From: Oscillospiraceae bacterium
GTDB taxonomy: Bacteria > Bacillota > Clostridia > Oscillospirales > Oscillospiraceae
Direction of reading: 5' to 3'
DNA length: 64,000 nucleotides
Assembly (NCBI GenBank): GCA_017512485.1
Contig: JAFWGE010000029.1
Span: 1 to 64,000, forward strand
The translations under genes and the position numbers were made by a program. The notes beneath the pieces were generated by a model that saw only the letters and a list, made by a program, of their open reading frames with translations, made no database searches and had not been told where the DNA came from. This document shows, piece by piece, positions 50,542 to 59,488 of the stretch (positions are counted from its first letter, which is position 1; the number at the start of each line of letters is the position of its first letter).

Positions 50542-53500
50542 TGAAAAATGATCATCTGCCCCCGATGGGAGAAGTTTTTCACGGATTCGTCCCTGAAGAA
50601 GAGGCTGCATGTGTATGCGACGCTCTTGTGGCCGGAGCCGTAATATCAAAAGAAGACAGGGCGCTGACACTGACGCTTGAGTACGTCAGGACGGACAGCG
50701 CCCTTGCCGACGAGCTGTCCAGACAGTTGTGCGCGTACTACGGGCTCAACAGGGCTGAGATAATCCTGGTCCGTCCGGAGAACGAAAACGCCCCCGCGGC
50801 ACTGGAGGAGAGCGCGGACGCGGGACAGGATACCGGTCCCGCCCCGGGACCGGGACCGGAAGACAATAATGTCGCGGACGTGGAAACAGAGGTCAGAGAG
50901 GGCGCGTTCGAAGCGACGGAGCGCATCAGACGCGAAGAGCTGAAAAAGATGCTGGAGGACCAGAAAAAGAGCCAGGGTTTTCGCGCGTCGCTGCTGTACG
51001 GCAGCGCGTTTAAAACGAAGCCCGTACCGATGTCACAGCTGGACATGGACACGGGCTGGACGGCCGTTCAGGGAGAAGTTTTCTCTGTAAACAATAAAGA
51101 GTTCAAGAACAGAGGGGCGGTGGTGGTCAATTTTGAAATGACCGATTATACCGGTTCCGTCCGGGTGTCCAAATACATGGAGGTAAAGGACGCCGAGACT
51201 CTTATCGACGCCCTTAAGGTCGGGGCCTGCCTGAAAGTCAGGGGCAGGATGACGCTGAATAAATACGATAATGAGCCGGTTTTGGAACCGGCTGCGGTAA
51301 TGACGGCGGAGAGGGAAACACGGTCAGAAACTTGTTCCGAACCGCGGGTGGAACTCCATCTGCACACGCAGATGTCGGCCATGGACGCGCTTACGGATAC
51401 CGGAGAGGTCATCAAGCTGGCCGCGTCATGGGGACAGAAAGCTATAGCGATCACTGATCACGGGGTTGCCCAGTCTTTTCCCGACGCCATGAAGGCAGGG
51501 AAAAAGCACGGGGTAAAAATAATCTACGGTGTCGAGGGCTACATGGTAGAGGCGCCCTTCGTGCGATTCGGGGCGAGCGGGCCCATGGATCAGGAGATAG
51601 CCGCCTTTGACGTGGAGACCACAGGACTTGACCCGGCAGAGGACAGGATAATAGAGTACGGCGCGGTAATTTTCAGGGGCAGCGAGATAGTTGACAGGTT
51701 CAGCTCATTCGCAGATCCCGGGAAGAAACTTCCCAAGGAGATAGTCGATCTTACCGGTATAACCGATTCGATGCTTGAAGACGCCCCTTCCCAGTCCGAC
51801 GCACTGAGGGCGTTCCTTGAATTCGTTGGGGACAGGCCGCTTGCCGCCCATAACGCACAGTTCGACGTGGACTTTCTTCGAAGGACCTGCGACAGGGAGG
51901 GTATTTCATTCGACCCCGGATATCTGGATACCCTCACCCTGGCCCAATCCATGATCCCCGGGCTTGCCCATTACACCCTCGACGGTGTGGCTTCCAGTCT
52001 CAAACTGCCTGATTTCAGGCACCACCGGGCAGTGGACGACGCGGAGGTGGTGGCGCAGATATCCAATGCCCTGTTCCTGAGGCTTGAGAAGGACGGGGTG
52101 GAGGACATTGCTGAGATCAATGACAGGGTAAAACCCTCAAAGCAGACCCTCAGGACCTTGGGGAGGAATTCAAGGCATATTATCCTTCTTGCGGCGAATC
52201 AGCAGGGGCTGTACGATCTGTATCACCTTATAAGCCTGTCTCACCTGGAATATTTCCACAGATTTCCCCTGATGCCGAGGCACTGGATACAGAGACTGCG
52301 ATCGGGACTTATCATAGGCAGCGCATGTGAGAGCGGGGAAGTCTTCCGTGCGGTGCTGTCCGGCGCGGGGGACGTCGAGATGAAGCGATTGGCTTCAATG
52401 TACGACTATCTGGAGATCCAGCCGATCTGCAACAACGCCTTTTTGATAGACGAGGGCAAAGCCGCATCGGTGGAGCAACTCATGGATATGAACCGGCGTA
52501 TAGTCAGCCTGGGAGAACAACTGGGGATCCCTGTTGCTGCTACCGGGGACGTACATTTTAAGGAGCCGCACGACGAGATATACCGCCGTATACTTTTGGC
52601 AGGGAAGGGTTTCAAGGACGCCGACAAGCCTATGCCTCTCTATTTCAGGACCACGGCGGATATGCTGGAGCAGTTTGAATACTTGGGCGCAGAGAGGGCG
52701 CATCGCGTTGTGATCGACACCCCCAACGCCATAGCCGAAAGGTGCGAAGCTTTGAGGCCGGTGCCTACCGGGCTTTTTCCTCCCAAGATAGAAAACTCCA
52801 GGCAGGAACTGGAGGAAACTGTATGGAGCAGGGCAAAAGAACTGTACGGCGACCCGCTGCCCGATATAGTCAAAGCCCGGCTGGATGCGGAACTCACCGA
52901 TATAATAGGGTGCAACTACGACGTTATCTACATCAGCGCCTCCAGGCTGGTCCGCAGATCCAACGAGGCGGGGTATCTTGTGGGGTCCAGGGGTTCAGTG
53001 GGTTCTTCGTTGGTGGCGTTCATGCTGCAGATCACGGAAGTAAACGCGCTTGGCCCGCATTACAGGTGCCCCGGGTGCAGAAACTCGGAATTCATTGATG
53101 ATCCGCAGTATGGATGCGGTGCGGACCTGCCGGACAAGCTGTGCCCCGTGTGCGGAGTAAAATATGATAAGGACGGGTTTTCCATCCCGTTCGAGACTTT
53201 CCTGGGATTCGGAGGCGGAAAGGTGCCGGATATAGATCTCAACTTTTCCGGCGAGTATCAGGCCCAGGCCCATCGCAGCGTGGCGGACCTCTTTGGCGCG
53301 GACAAATGCTTTCGCGCCGGTACCATAGGCAAGCTCAAGGATAAGACCGCTTACGGGTTTGTAAAAAAGTATCTGGAGGAGAGAAACCTTACAATATCAA
53401 AAAGTGAGGAGAACCGTCTTGCCGCGGGCTGCTGCGGAGTGAAAAGGACTACCGGACAGCACCCGGGCGGAATAGTGGTTATCCCGTATGACAAGGAGAT

Positions 53501-54650
53501 ATATTTCTTCTGTCCTGTACAGCACCCGGCAGACGATGAGAACAGCGATATAATAACCACCCATTTTGAATACCATTCCATGGAGGATAACCTGCTCAAG
53601 CTGGATATGCTGGGGCATGATGACCCCACAATGCTGAAGCTCATGGGGGATTCTACGGGAATAGACGTAAGGACCATCCCGCTTGACGATGAAAAGACTC
53701 TCAGCCTGTTCACGTCCTCCGAGGCCCTGGGATACGTTGACGACAAAGTCCTGGGTCCGACGGGTGCCACCGCCATACCGGAGTTTGGGACCGGATTTGT
53801 AAGAGGAATGCTGGAAGAGACAAAACCGTCTTCCTTTGAGGCTCTGCTCCGCATATCCGGGTTTTCACACGGAACGGACGTATGGCTGGGAAACGCCAGA
53901 GACTATCTTCTAAACGGTACCGCCACACTCAGAGAGCTGATAGGTTGCCGCGACGACATCATGCTCACACTCATAGCAAAGGGAATGCCCGACAGAGAGT
54001 CCTTTAATATAATGGAATCCGTGAGAAAAGGGCGCGGCCTTAAAGACGAGTGGATAGAACACATGAAGGCTGCCGGAGTGGACCAGTGGTATATAGACTC
54101 ATGTCTTAAATGCAAGTATCTGTTTCCGAAAGCCCACGCCGCAGCTTACGTGATAATGGCGTTCAGGATCGCTTTTTTTAAGGTGCATTACCCGATCCAT
54201 TTTTACGCGGCATATTTCAGTATCAGGGCAAAGGCTATGGATGCCGCCGTTATGTGTATGGGTATGGACAAGGTCCGTGAAAAACTCAAGGAGCTGTCCG
54301 CCAAAAACGACCTGAGCGGCGTTGAGAGCGATATGGCGGTCACTCTGGAGGCCTGTTATGAATTCTATCTTCGAGGTATGACGTTTGCCACAATAGATAT
54401 TTACAATTCTGAGGCAGACAGGTTCAGGATCCTGGACGACAGGACGCTCCTTCCCCCGTTCGATTCGGTTGCCGGGCTTGGAGGCAGCGCGGCGGAAGAT
54501 ATCGTGGCCAGCCGGAAAGGGATGAAATTTGTTTCGGTCGACGACTTCTCGTCGGTATGCACAAAGGTGACCAAAGCCCACATAGAGGGGCTGAAGCAGG
54601 TCGGGGCCCTGGACGGGCTGCCGCAGACCGCACAGATATCGCTTTTTTGA
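50541..54650 (+). CDS. polC: DNA polymerase III alpha subunit, PolC type
   Basis: The main replicative polymerase of low-GC Gram-positives, with built-in proofreading. The 1369-residue protein is slightly short for PolC (about 1430). Order: N-terminal domain, OB fold (about 170-250), PHP domain interrupted (ELHLHTQMSAMDALTD at about 270) by a DnaQ-like exonuclease (AFDVETTGLDPAEDRIIEYG, about 354-373; HNAQFDVDFL; HRAVDDAEV), then polymerase with zinc-finger cysteines (CPGC...CPVCG) and catalytic KVPDIDLNFSGEYQ (about 894-907). It ends QTAQISLF, with a sliding-clamp motif at the very C-terminus. It starts on the ispG stop (TAATG). Confidence 0.97.
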   Translation: MKNDHLPPMGEVFHGFVPEEEAACVCDALVAGAVISKEDRALTLTLEYVRTDSALADELSRQLCAYYGLNRAEIILVRPENENAPAALEESADAGQDTGPAPGPGPEDNNVADVETEVREGAFEATERIRREELKKMLEDQKKSQGFRASLLYGSAFKTKPVPMSQLDMDTGWTAVQGEVFSVNNKEFKNRGAVVVNFEMTDYTGSVRVSKYMEVKDAETLIDALKVGACLKVRGRMTLNKYDNEPVLEPAAVMTAERETRSETCSEPRVELHLHTQMSAMDALTDTGEVIKLAASWGQKAIAITDHGVAQSFPDAMKAGKKHGVKIIYGVEGYMVEAPFVRFGASGPMDQEIAAFDVETTGLDPAEDRIIEYGAVIFRGSEIVDRFSSFADPGKKLPKEIVDLTGITDSMLEDAPSQSDALRAFLEFVGDRPLAAHNAQFDVDFLRRTCDREGISFDPGYLDTLTLAQSMIPGLAHYTLDGVASSLKLPDFRHHRAVDDAEVVAQISNALFLRLEKDGVEDIAEINDRVKPSKQTLRTLGRNSRHIILLAANQQGLYDLYHLISLSHLEYFHRFPLMPRHWIQRLRSGLIIGSACESGEVFRAVLSGAGDVEMKRLASMYDYLEIQPICNNAFLIDEGKAASVEQLMDMNRRIVSLGEQLGIPVAATGDVHFKEPHDEIYRRILLAGKGFKDADKPMPLYFRTTADMLEQFEYLGAERAHRVVIDTPNAIAERCEALRPVPTGLFPPKIENSRQELEETVWSRAKELYGDPLPDIVKARLDAELTDIIGCNYDVIYISASRLVRRSNEAGYLVGSRGSVGSSLVAFMLQITEVNALGPHYRCPGCRNSEFIDDPQYGCGADLPDKLCPVCGVKYDKDGFSIPFETFLGFGGGKVPDIDLNFSGEYQAQAHRSVADLFGADKCFRAGTIGKLKDKTAYGFVKKYLEERNLTISKSEENRLAAGCCGVKRTTGQHPGGIVVIPYDKEIYFFCPVQHPADDENSDIITTHFEYHSMEDNLLKLDMLGHDDPTMLKLMGDSTGIDVRTIPLDDEKTLSLFTSSEALGYVDDKVLGPTGATAIPEFGTGFVRGMLEETKPSSFEALLRISGFSHGTDVWLGNARDYLLNGTATLRELIGCRDDIMLTLIAKGMPDRESFNIMESVRKGRGLKDEWIEHMKAAGVDQWYIDSCLKCKYLFPKAHAAAYVIMAFRIAFFKVHYPIHFYAAYFSIRAKAMDAAVMCMGMDKVREKLKELSAKNDLSGVESDMAVTLEACYEFYLRGMTFATIDIYNSEADRFRILDDRTLLPPFDSVAGLGGSAAEDIVASRKGMKFVSVDDFSSVCTKVTKAHIEGLKQVGALDGLPQTAQISLF

Positions 54651-54724
54651 CGTACTGCCCGCCTTGGGATTCGGTCCGTGTGTCCGGAACGCAAGACGCA
54701 AGAAATGTATGAAATATATGAATA

Positions 54725-54768
54725 AGGGGCGCTTTCCCCAAAGCGGTGGGAAAGCGCCCCTGTATCAT
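54725..54768 (+). terminator. terminator of the pyrH-polC cluster
   Basis: AGGGGCGCTTTCCC (54725-54738) pairs with GGGAAAGCGCCCCT (54748-54761), followed by GTATCATTT. Confidence 0.82.
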
Positions 54769-54861
54769 TTAATTACAAAACCACACGGTATGCCGGCCGC
54801 GGCCGGGAATGCCGCCCGGAGAGAGTCGGCTGCACGGCGAAGGGCAGGTTCGTCCAAAACC

Positions 54862-55308
54862 TCAAAGCGGTCGGGTGCCTGCCGGGGACTCCGGGGGCCG
54901 CTGCTTTGAAGTGAAATACCTGTTGGCTTCCTCAATGACCTTTCTGGTATTTTCGTAGGTCACGCGCTTTATCGCGTCTTCGTAGCTGAGCCAGAGTATC
55001 TCTGCGATCTCCTCAGGCTGGGCATGGGTACGGGAGTCGGCGCATCCGGCGGCGAAAAACACAACGTCCTTACGGACACCGTCGGGGAGCGTGTAGGAGA
55101 TGACGTATCTGAAGGATGTGTCCAGATCGGCGATTACTCCCGTCTCCTCGCGAATCTCCCGAAGCGCCGTCTCTGCCTCGGTTTCACCTTTTTCCATATG
55201 TCCCTTGGGCAGACCCCAGTGCCCCTTTTTTTGACGGACTATCATGAACCGGCGCCCCTGATCCGTCATCCGGGAAACGACGGCTCCGCAGGATTTTTCG
55301 CGTATCAT
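54862..55308 (-). CDS. Nudix hydrolase (Ap4A-hydrolase-like)
   Basis: A 148-residue Nudix protein. The Nudix box GX5EX7REUXEEXGU is complete at residues 36-58 (GHMEKGE...REIREETGV), binding the Mg2+ needed to split a nucleoside diphosphate linked to another group. The start SCGAVVSR and IVRQKKGHWGLPKGH place it with bis(5'-nucleosyl)-tetraphosphatase-type or MutT-like hydrolases. Exact substrate is not predictable. Its 3' end is close to the polC terminator on the other strand. A weak ribosome site precedes the ATG at 55308. Confidence 0.86.
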   Translation of the reverse strand: MIREKSCGAVVSRMTDQGRRFMIVRQKKGHWGLPKGHMEKGETEAETALREIREETGVIADLDTSFRYVISYTLPDGVRKDVVFFAAGCADSRTHAQPEEIAEILWLSYEDAIKRVTYENTRKVIEEANRYFTSKQRPPESPAGTRPL

Positions 55309-55437
55309 ATATAAGCCCCCTCTTCATACGGTTTGGATCGAGCGATCATTCATATGGCAGCAGTATATCATACAGGAGTATCGTTGGCCAGTTGGATTTG
55401 CGGGCGAGACGGTGAGCCTGTTTTGAGATCAAAGACG

Positions 55438-56823
55438 CTATGCGGGAGGTCCGGCCTGCCCGGCTTCGGTCCCGGTCCTCATTTTTCTCCATATAACGCG
55501 ATACATGGTCGTAAAGCTGGCTGTTCCGCCCACGAGTTGGCTGATGAACTCTGCCCAGAACACCCCGTTGACCCCGAGGCCTATCCCAGGCAGCAGCAGC
55601 GTCATAGGGGCCACGAGGACGACTTTTCTCAGCATGGAGAAAAACAGGGCGTGTTTGGGATAGTTCAGGGCTACAAACGTGGACTGCCCGGTATTCTGCA
55701 GAGCCATGAACGGAAAAGCGCCGAAGAAAATGCGGGCGCACTTTCCCGTGAGCCTGATCAGTTCGGGATCAGAGGTGAAAATGCCTGCCAGGCGATCGGG
55801 TATCAGCAGAGCCAGCACCCAGGCTATGATATTTATGGCAAGTCCTCCGAAAAACGTAAAACGTATACTTTCGGATACACGGGGATACAGCTTTGCCCCG
55901 TAGTTGTAGCTCATTACGCTCTGGCCCGCCGCGGTTAGGCCGCTGACGGGCAGGCTCATGACCTCCCGAAGCGAGTTAATAAGCCCCATGGCGCCTACGT
56001 ATAGGGTACTCAGCGGGCCGCCCCAGCTTTTGAGCATGATGTTCACAAGGGCCTGGGTAAGGCTGTTGGTCACCTTGAAGGTGAATCCCGTGACGCCCAA
56101 TTTGAAGATATCCAACAGGTAACTCCGGTTGATGTGCAGCCTGCGCAGTCTCAGCGGCGGCTTGCTGCCGCACAGGAAGCGCAGAGCCCATACCGCGCCC
56201 GCCGTCTGGGAGATGACGGTGGCGGCGGCGGCGCCCCGCACGCCCATGTTGAATACGTATATGAACAGTGGGTCCAGCAGGATGTTCAGCGCCGCCCCGA
56301 TGAGTACGGTCATCATCCCCACCCTGGGGAAGCCCTGGGAATTTATGAAGGAGTTCATGCCCAGACTTATGAGTACGGGAATGGTGCCGGCGACATAGAT
56401 ACGAAAATAGCTCAGGGCAACGGGGAGGGTCTCCTCGTCTCCGCCCAGCAGGCGCAGCGTGACAGGGGCTGTAAGAAACAGCGTTACGGTGAGGAACGCG
56501 CCGATGGAGAGCAGGGCTGTGAAGGCGGTGCTCATAATGTCTTCGGCTTTTTTGAGGTCTCCCTGGCCTCTGGCTATTGTGGAGAGGGTGGAGCCTCCGG
56601 TGCTGCACAGGTTGGCAAAGGCGCCTATAAGGGTTATTAGGGGGAAAGACAAGCCAAGGCCTGACAGAGCCAGGGTCCCGCCCTGGGGCATGTGGCCTAT
56701 GTACATGCGGTCCACAATGTTGTAGAGCACGTGTACGAACTCGGCCAGAATTATGGGAAGCCCCAATCTTATTATAATACGTGAGACCTTTCCCTGAGAG
56801 AAATCGCTTTTTTCGGCGGGCAT
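55438..56823 (-). CDS. MATE-family efflux transporter
   Basis: A 461-residue membrane protein with 12 hydrophobic segments in two similar halves, as in the multidrug and toxic compound extrusion family driven by Na+ or H+. Typical segments are LGLPIILAEFVHVLYNIVDRMYIGH (about 20-44), INSQGFPRVGMMTVLIGAALNILLDPLFIY, the start of the second half FKLGVTGFTFKVTNS, and SVMSYNYGAKLYPRV (about 303-317). The substrate is unknown. It is transcribed alone; an extended -10 (TGGTATAAT, 56960-56965) on the minus strand is a candidate promoter. Confidence 0.9.
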   Translation of the reverse strand: MPAEKSDFSQGKVSRIIIRLGLPIILAEFVHVLYNIVDRMYIGHMPQGGTLALSGLGLSFPLITLIGAFANLCSTGGSTLSTIARGQGDLKKAEDIMSTAFTALLSIGAFLTVTLFLTAPVTLRLLGGDEETLPVALSYFRIYVAGTIPVLISLGMNSFINSQGFPRVGMMTVLIGAALNILLDPLFIYVFNMGVRGAAAATVISQTAGAVWALRFLCGSKPPLRLRRLHINRSYLLDIFKLGVTGFTFKVTNSLTQALVNIMLKSWGGPLSTLYVGAMGLINSLREVMSLPVSGLTAAGQSVMSYNYGAKLYPRVSESIRFTFFGGLAINIIAWVLALLIPDRLAGIFTSDPELIRLTGKCARIFFGAFPFMALQNTGQSTFVALNYPKHALFFSMLRKVVLVAPMTLLLPGIGLGVNGVFWAEFISQLVGGTASFTTMYRVIWRKMRTGTEAGQAGPPA

Positions 56824-57140
56824 GACCGGCCCTCTTTTCTGCCTGGATTTGACTGTTGCGCCACCCCGCGGAAACCGCGGGGGTGATCTTATGATATAAC
56901 GATCTCTACGCCGATCGCAGCGTGGGGCTGTGCGGCCGGGAGAATAATATACTGTTACTATTATACCACATAATTACAACATGTGCCTGACGGCTTGGAT
57001 CCTGCGCGGGGGTTTATTATAAGACATACAGAATAACAGTTCCCCTCGAAGTCCCTGATATGAGGGAGGGGGAGCGTCTGCACATCGCAGCGACCCGCTG
57101 AACAGTTCTGCCGGACTGTATCCATACAGCCTTTTCATGA
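56824..57140. other. intergenic region between the MATE gene and ksgA
   Basis: It holds an imperfect GC-rich hairpin in the MATE leader (CACCCCGCGG...CCGCGGGGGTG, 56862-56885) and a minus-strand extended -10 (56960-56965) without a good -35. I found no coding sequence. Confidence 0.4.
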
Positions 57141-57180
57141 AAAACCCCCTCTCTCCATTACCTTTACCGGGAGAGGGGGC
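57141..57180 (-). terminator. terminator of ksgA
   Basis: CCCCCTCTC (57145-57153) pairs with GAGAGGGGG (57171-57179). On the minus strand it is followed by TTTTT. It lies 45 nt past ksgA. Confidence 0.82.
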
Positions 57181-57224
57181 GTTTTATGCTATAAGATCCG
57201 CGCGTTTCTCCGCCGGGAAGTTCC

Positions 57225-58088
57225 TCAGCGGCGGAGCGCCGTCTCCAGAGCCCCGGACAGCCGCGCGAAATCTTCCACGGAGAGTTTCTCTCCGCGAATG
57301 CTCCTGTCTATTCCCAAAGCGTCCAGAGCGGCTCCCACGCGCTCCTTCGGCAGTTCCGGGAAGCCGGAAGAGAGGGAGTTGAACAGCGTCTTCCGCCTCT
57401 GGGCGAAAGCTGCGCGGACGGTGCGGAAGAACAGCTCCTCCATATCGGGATCTACAGCCCGCCGGGAACGCCTGTCCAGCCTTATTACGGCGGAATCCAC
57501 CTTCGGGGAGGGCCGGAAACATCCAGCGGGTACGGTAAAAAGCATTTTCGCATGGGAGTAGAACTGGGTGAATATCGTTATCGCCCCGCACCGGGTATCT
57601 CCGGGAGGAGCGCACAGACGTACTGCGACCTCTTTCTGGACCATGAGGGTCATGGTCTCAAAAGCTCCGCTGGACAGGAGCTTCGTGATGACAGGCGTCG
57701 TTATGTTGTACGGAAGGTTTGAACATACCGCGGCCCTGAGACCCGCGAAGCGTTCACGGCAAAGATCTCCAAGATCGAGCTCCATTGCGTCTGCCTGCAG
57801 GATCTCCACGTTGTCGCGGTCTGAGAGCGTGTATTCCAGAACAGGGATCAGTCTGCGGTCAAGTTCGACACACAGGACCCTGGACGTAGCGGCGGATAGT
57901 TCCCGGGTCAGGCATCCGGCTCCGGGGCCGATCTCCAGCACGGCAAAGCCCTTGTCCAGACCGGAGCCCTCCAGCATTTTTTCCGTTACCCATCCCGCAA
58001 CCAGAAAGTTCTGGCCCAGGGCTTTTGAAAAAGAGAAGCCGAATCTCCCGAGAACAGCGGAGAGTTCGGAGGCGTTGCAAAGATCCAT
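57225..58088 (-). CDS. ksgA: 16S rRNA (adenine1518/1519-N6)-dimethyltransferase
   Basis: KsgA dimethylates two adjacent adenines in helix 45 of 16S rRNA and checks small-subunit assembly. The 287-residue protein has KALGQNFL (about 23-30), the SAM site VLEIGPGAGCLTREL (about 51-65) and the catalytic NLPYNITTPVITKLL (about 114-128). The C-terminal helical domain has the usual RRKTLFNSL. The frame opens at GTG 58109, but ATG 58088 has AAAGG at a suitable distance and starts at the family N-terminus. rnmV, which normally lies between ksgA and a 3D-domain gene, is absent here. Confidence 0.95.
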   Translation of the reverse strand: MDLCNASELSAVLGRFGFSFSKALGQNFLVAGWVTEKMLEGSGLDKGFAVLEIGPGAGCLTRELSAATSRVLCVELDRRLIPVLEYTLSDRDNVEILQADAMELDLGDLCRERFAGLRAAVCSNLPYNITTPVITKLLSSGAFETMTLMVQKEVAVRLCAPPGDTRCGAITIFTQFYSHAKMLFTVPAGCFRPSPKVDSAVIRLDRRSRRAVDPDMEELFFRTVRAAFAQRRKTLFNSLSSGFPELPKERVGAALDALGIDRSIRGEKLSVEDFARLSGALETALRR

Positions 58089-58184
58089 ACGGTGCTGCCT
58101 TTCATGCACGGCGCGATCATACGCAAACGGGACGGCGGTATGTCGGCGCTGCAGTTAACGGTTATTGAAGGGGTCCGGGGTACT

Positions 58185-58219
58185 GAAAAAATCCGGCCCG
58201 ATGAACGTCATCGGGCCGG
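58185..58219 (-). terminator. terminator of the 3D-domain protein gene
   Basis: CCGGCCCGATGA (58193-58204) pairs with TCATCGGGCCGG (58208-58219). On the minus strand it is followed by ATTTTTT. It sits 15 nt past the stop. Confidence 0.92.
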
Positions 58220-58234
58220 CAATGATCTGTCGTG

Positions 58235-59119
58235 TCAGGCAAGGATATATGCTATGCAGTTCCTTCTTCCAAAGCCCAGCGCCTGCGAATGCGTCTCAAA
58301 GAACAGGTCCACACGGCACCCGTTGATAGCGCCGCCGCAGTCCTCCGCGCAGGCATATCCGTATGTGAAACTGCCGTCAGCGGCCACGATGTACAGCCTG
58401 GTGCCGTAGGGGATTATGCTGGGATCCACGGCTATGGTGCCGTAGCGGGCTACCGTGCCGGTGGCTGTGCGCCCGCTGGCATAGGGGCCGCAGCAGATGC
58501 TGCATGCGCAGTACGCGGTGGCGTTGCAGTTTATGGCCCCAAGGACCTGCAGCGATTGTCCGTCGACGTTTACCATCATCGCTCCGGTGCTCTCATCAAA
58601 AGAGCTGATGCTGAACCCGGTGCTGTATGAGCTCATACGGCTCTCTCCGGTGCCGCGAAGCACAACGGCGTCTTCGGCGTAACTGACCTGCTCGCGCTCC
58701 AGCTCAATCCTGGACGTCCCTTCGGGAGTCTGTACATCCGCGACTTCTACGCTGAACACCGCGTTCTGTCCGGCGGATATGGTCATCTCCTGGCCTAAAG
58801 GCAGATATGCGGAATCGACGTATTCCGTATGGCAGGGGATCTCCTCGTTTTCGTAGTGGATGTTAGTGTACTGCTTTGTAATAACGACAGTCTCCTGTAC
58901 GGTGCTGACGGGTCTTGCCCTTGTAAGCTGGTATGGCTCGAAAAAGACCTCTTCAGCGGCCAGTTCCGCAACTTCGTCCGTGGTAGCCATTACTTCTTCC
59001 TGGGGAAACAGTACGAAAACTCCCACAGTTATTGCGGCCAGTGTAATACATGCAGCGATTGCCCGAAGGGCTTTCCGGGCCTTGCCGGAACGGGGCTGCT
59101 TTTTGCCGTGATTTGACAT
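58235..59119 (-). CDS. membrane-anchored G5/3D-domain cell-wall protein (YabE-like)
   Basis: A 294-residue exported protein. One hydrophobic segment (about 23-38) follows a basic N-terminus and acts as anchor or signal. A G5-like beta domain spans about 70-165 (IPCHTEYVDSAYLPLGQ...). The C-terminal 3D domain (about 195-294) has NATAYCACSICCGPYASGRTATG, VDPSIIPYGTRLYI, and the aspartates of AEDCGGAINGCRVDLFF, which form the active site of a double-psi barrel related to lytic transglycosylase MltA. It is likely a peptidoglycan hydrolase of the YabE/Rpf-like group, next to ksgA as in Bacillus. ATG 59119 follows GGAGG; the upstream GTG 59131 is in the ribosome site. Confidence 0.86.
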   Translation of the reverse strand: MSNHGKKQPRSGKARKALRAIAACITLAAITVGVFVLFPQEEVMATTDEVAELAAEEVFFEPYQLTRARPVSTVQETVVITKQYTNIHYENEEIPCHTEYVDSAYLPLGQEMTISAGQNAVFSVEVADVQTPEGTSRIELEREQVSYAEDAVVLRGTGESRMSSYSTGFSISSFDESTGAMMVNVDGQSLQVLGAINCNATAYCACSICCGPYASGRTATGTVARYGTIAVDPSIIPYGTRLYIVAADGSFTYGYACAEDCGGAINGCRVDLFFETHSQALGFGRRNCIAYILA

Positions 59120-59251
59120 ATATTCCTCCACGTAAGATTACAAATAGTATAGAGATGTTATGTAAATCTATTCGATATTATAATGCGTACGACAGTATTA
59201 AAAAGCGGATGTTACCTGTCGTAATTTTTTGTAATCTTCTTACGGGGAAGT

Positions 59252-59280
59252 ATTCTAACACTCAGCCCCACTTTTGTCAA
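59252..59280 (-). promoter_or_regulatory. sigma-A promoter of the 3D-domain protein gene
   Basis: Minus strand: TTGACA (59275-59280), 17-nt spacer, TAGAAT (59252-59257). Leader about 125 nt. Confidence 0.68.
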
Positions 59281-59344
59281 GCTTTTGTTGCCGCAGGCGA
59301 CTTTTGTCCCCCACTATGGCCGCGGTTTGCGGACAGTAAAGCAG

Positions 59345-59378
59345 ATCCGCCCGGCTCCCTCAAGAGAGCCGGGCGGAT
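59345..59378 (-). terminator. 13-bp hairpin downstream of the acyl-CoA ligase gene
   Basis: ATCCGCCCGGCTC-type arms (59345-59357 and 59366-59378) pair perfectly around an 8-nt loop. It lies 110 nt past the ligase stop. It lacks a good T run on either strand, so termination is only probable. The rest of 59379-59488 is AT-rich and otherwise empty. Confidence 0.5.
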
Positions 59379-59488
59379 ACAGGTTACAAAACAGTGTAAA
59401 TAGATTTTTGAAAAAACCACACTATTTTGATTACAATTTGTCAATACATACACTATGTATGAGGCAGATAAGCCGTATAAGAGAGGCC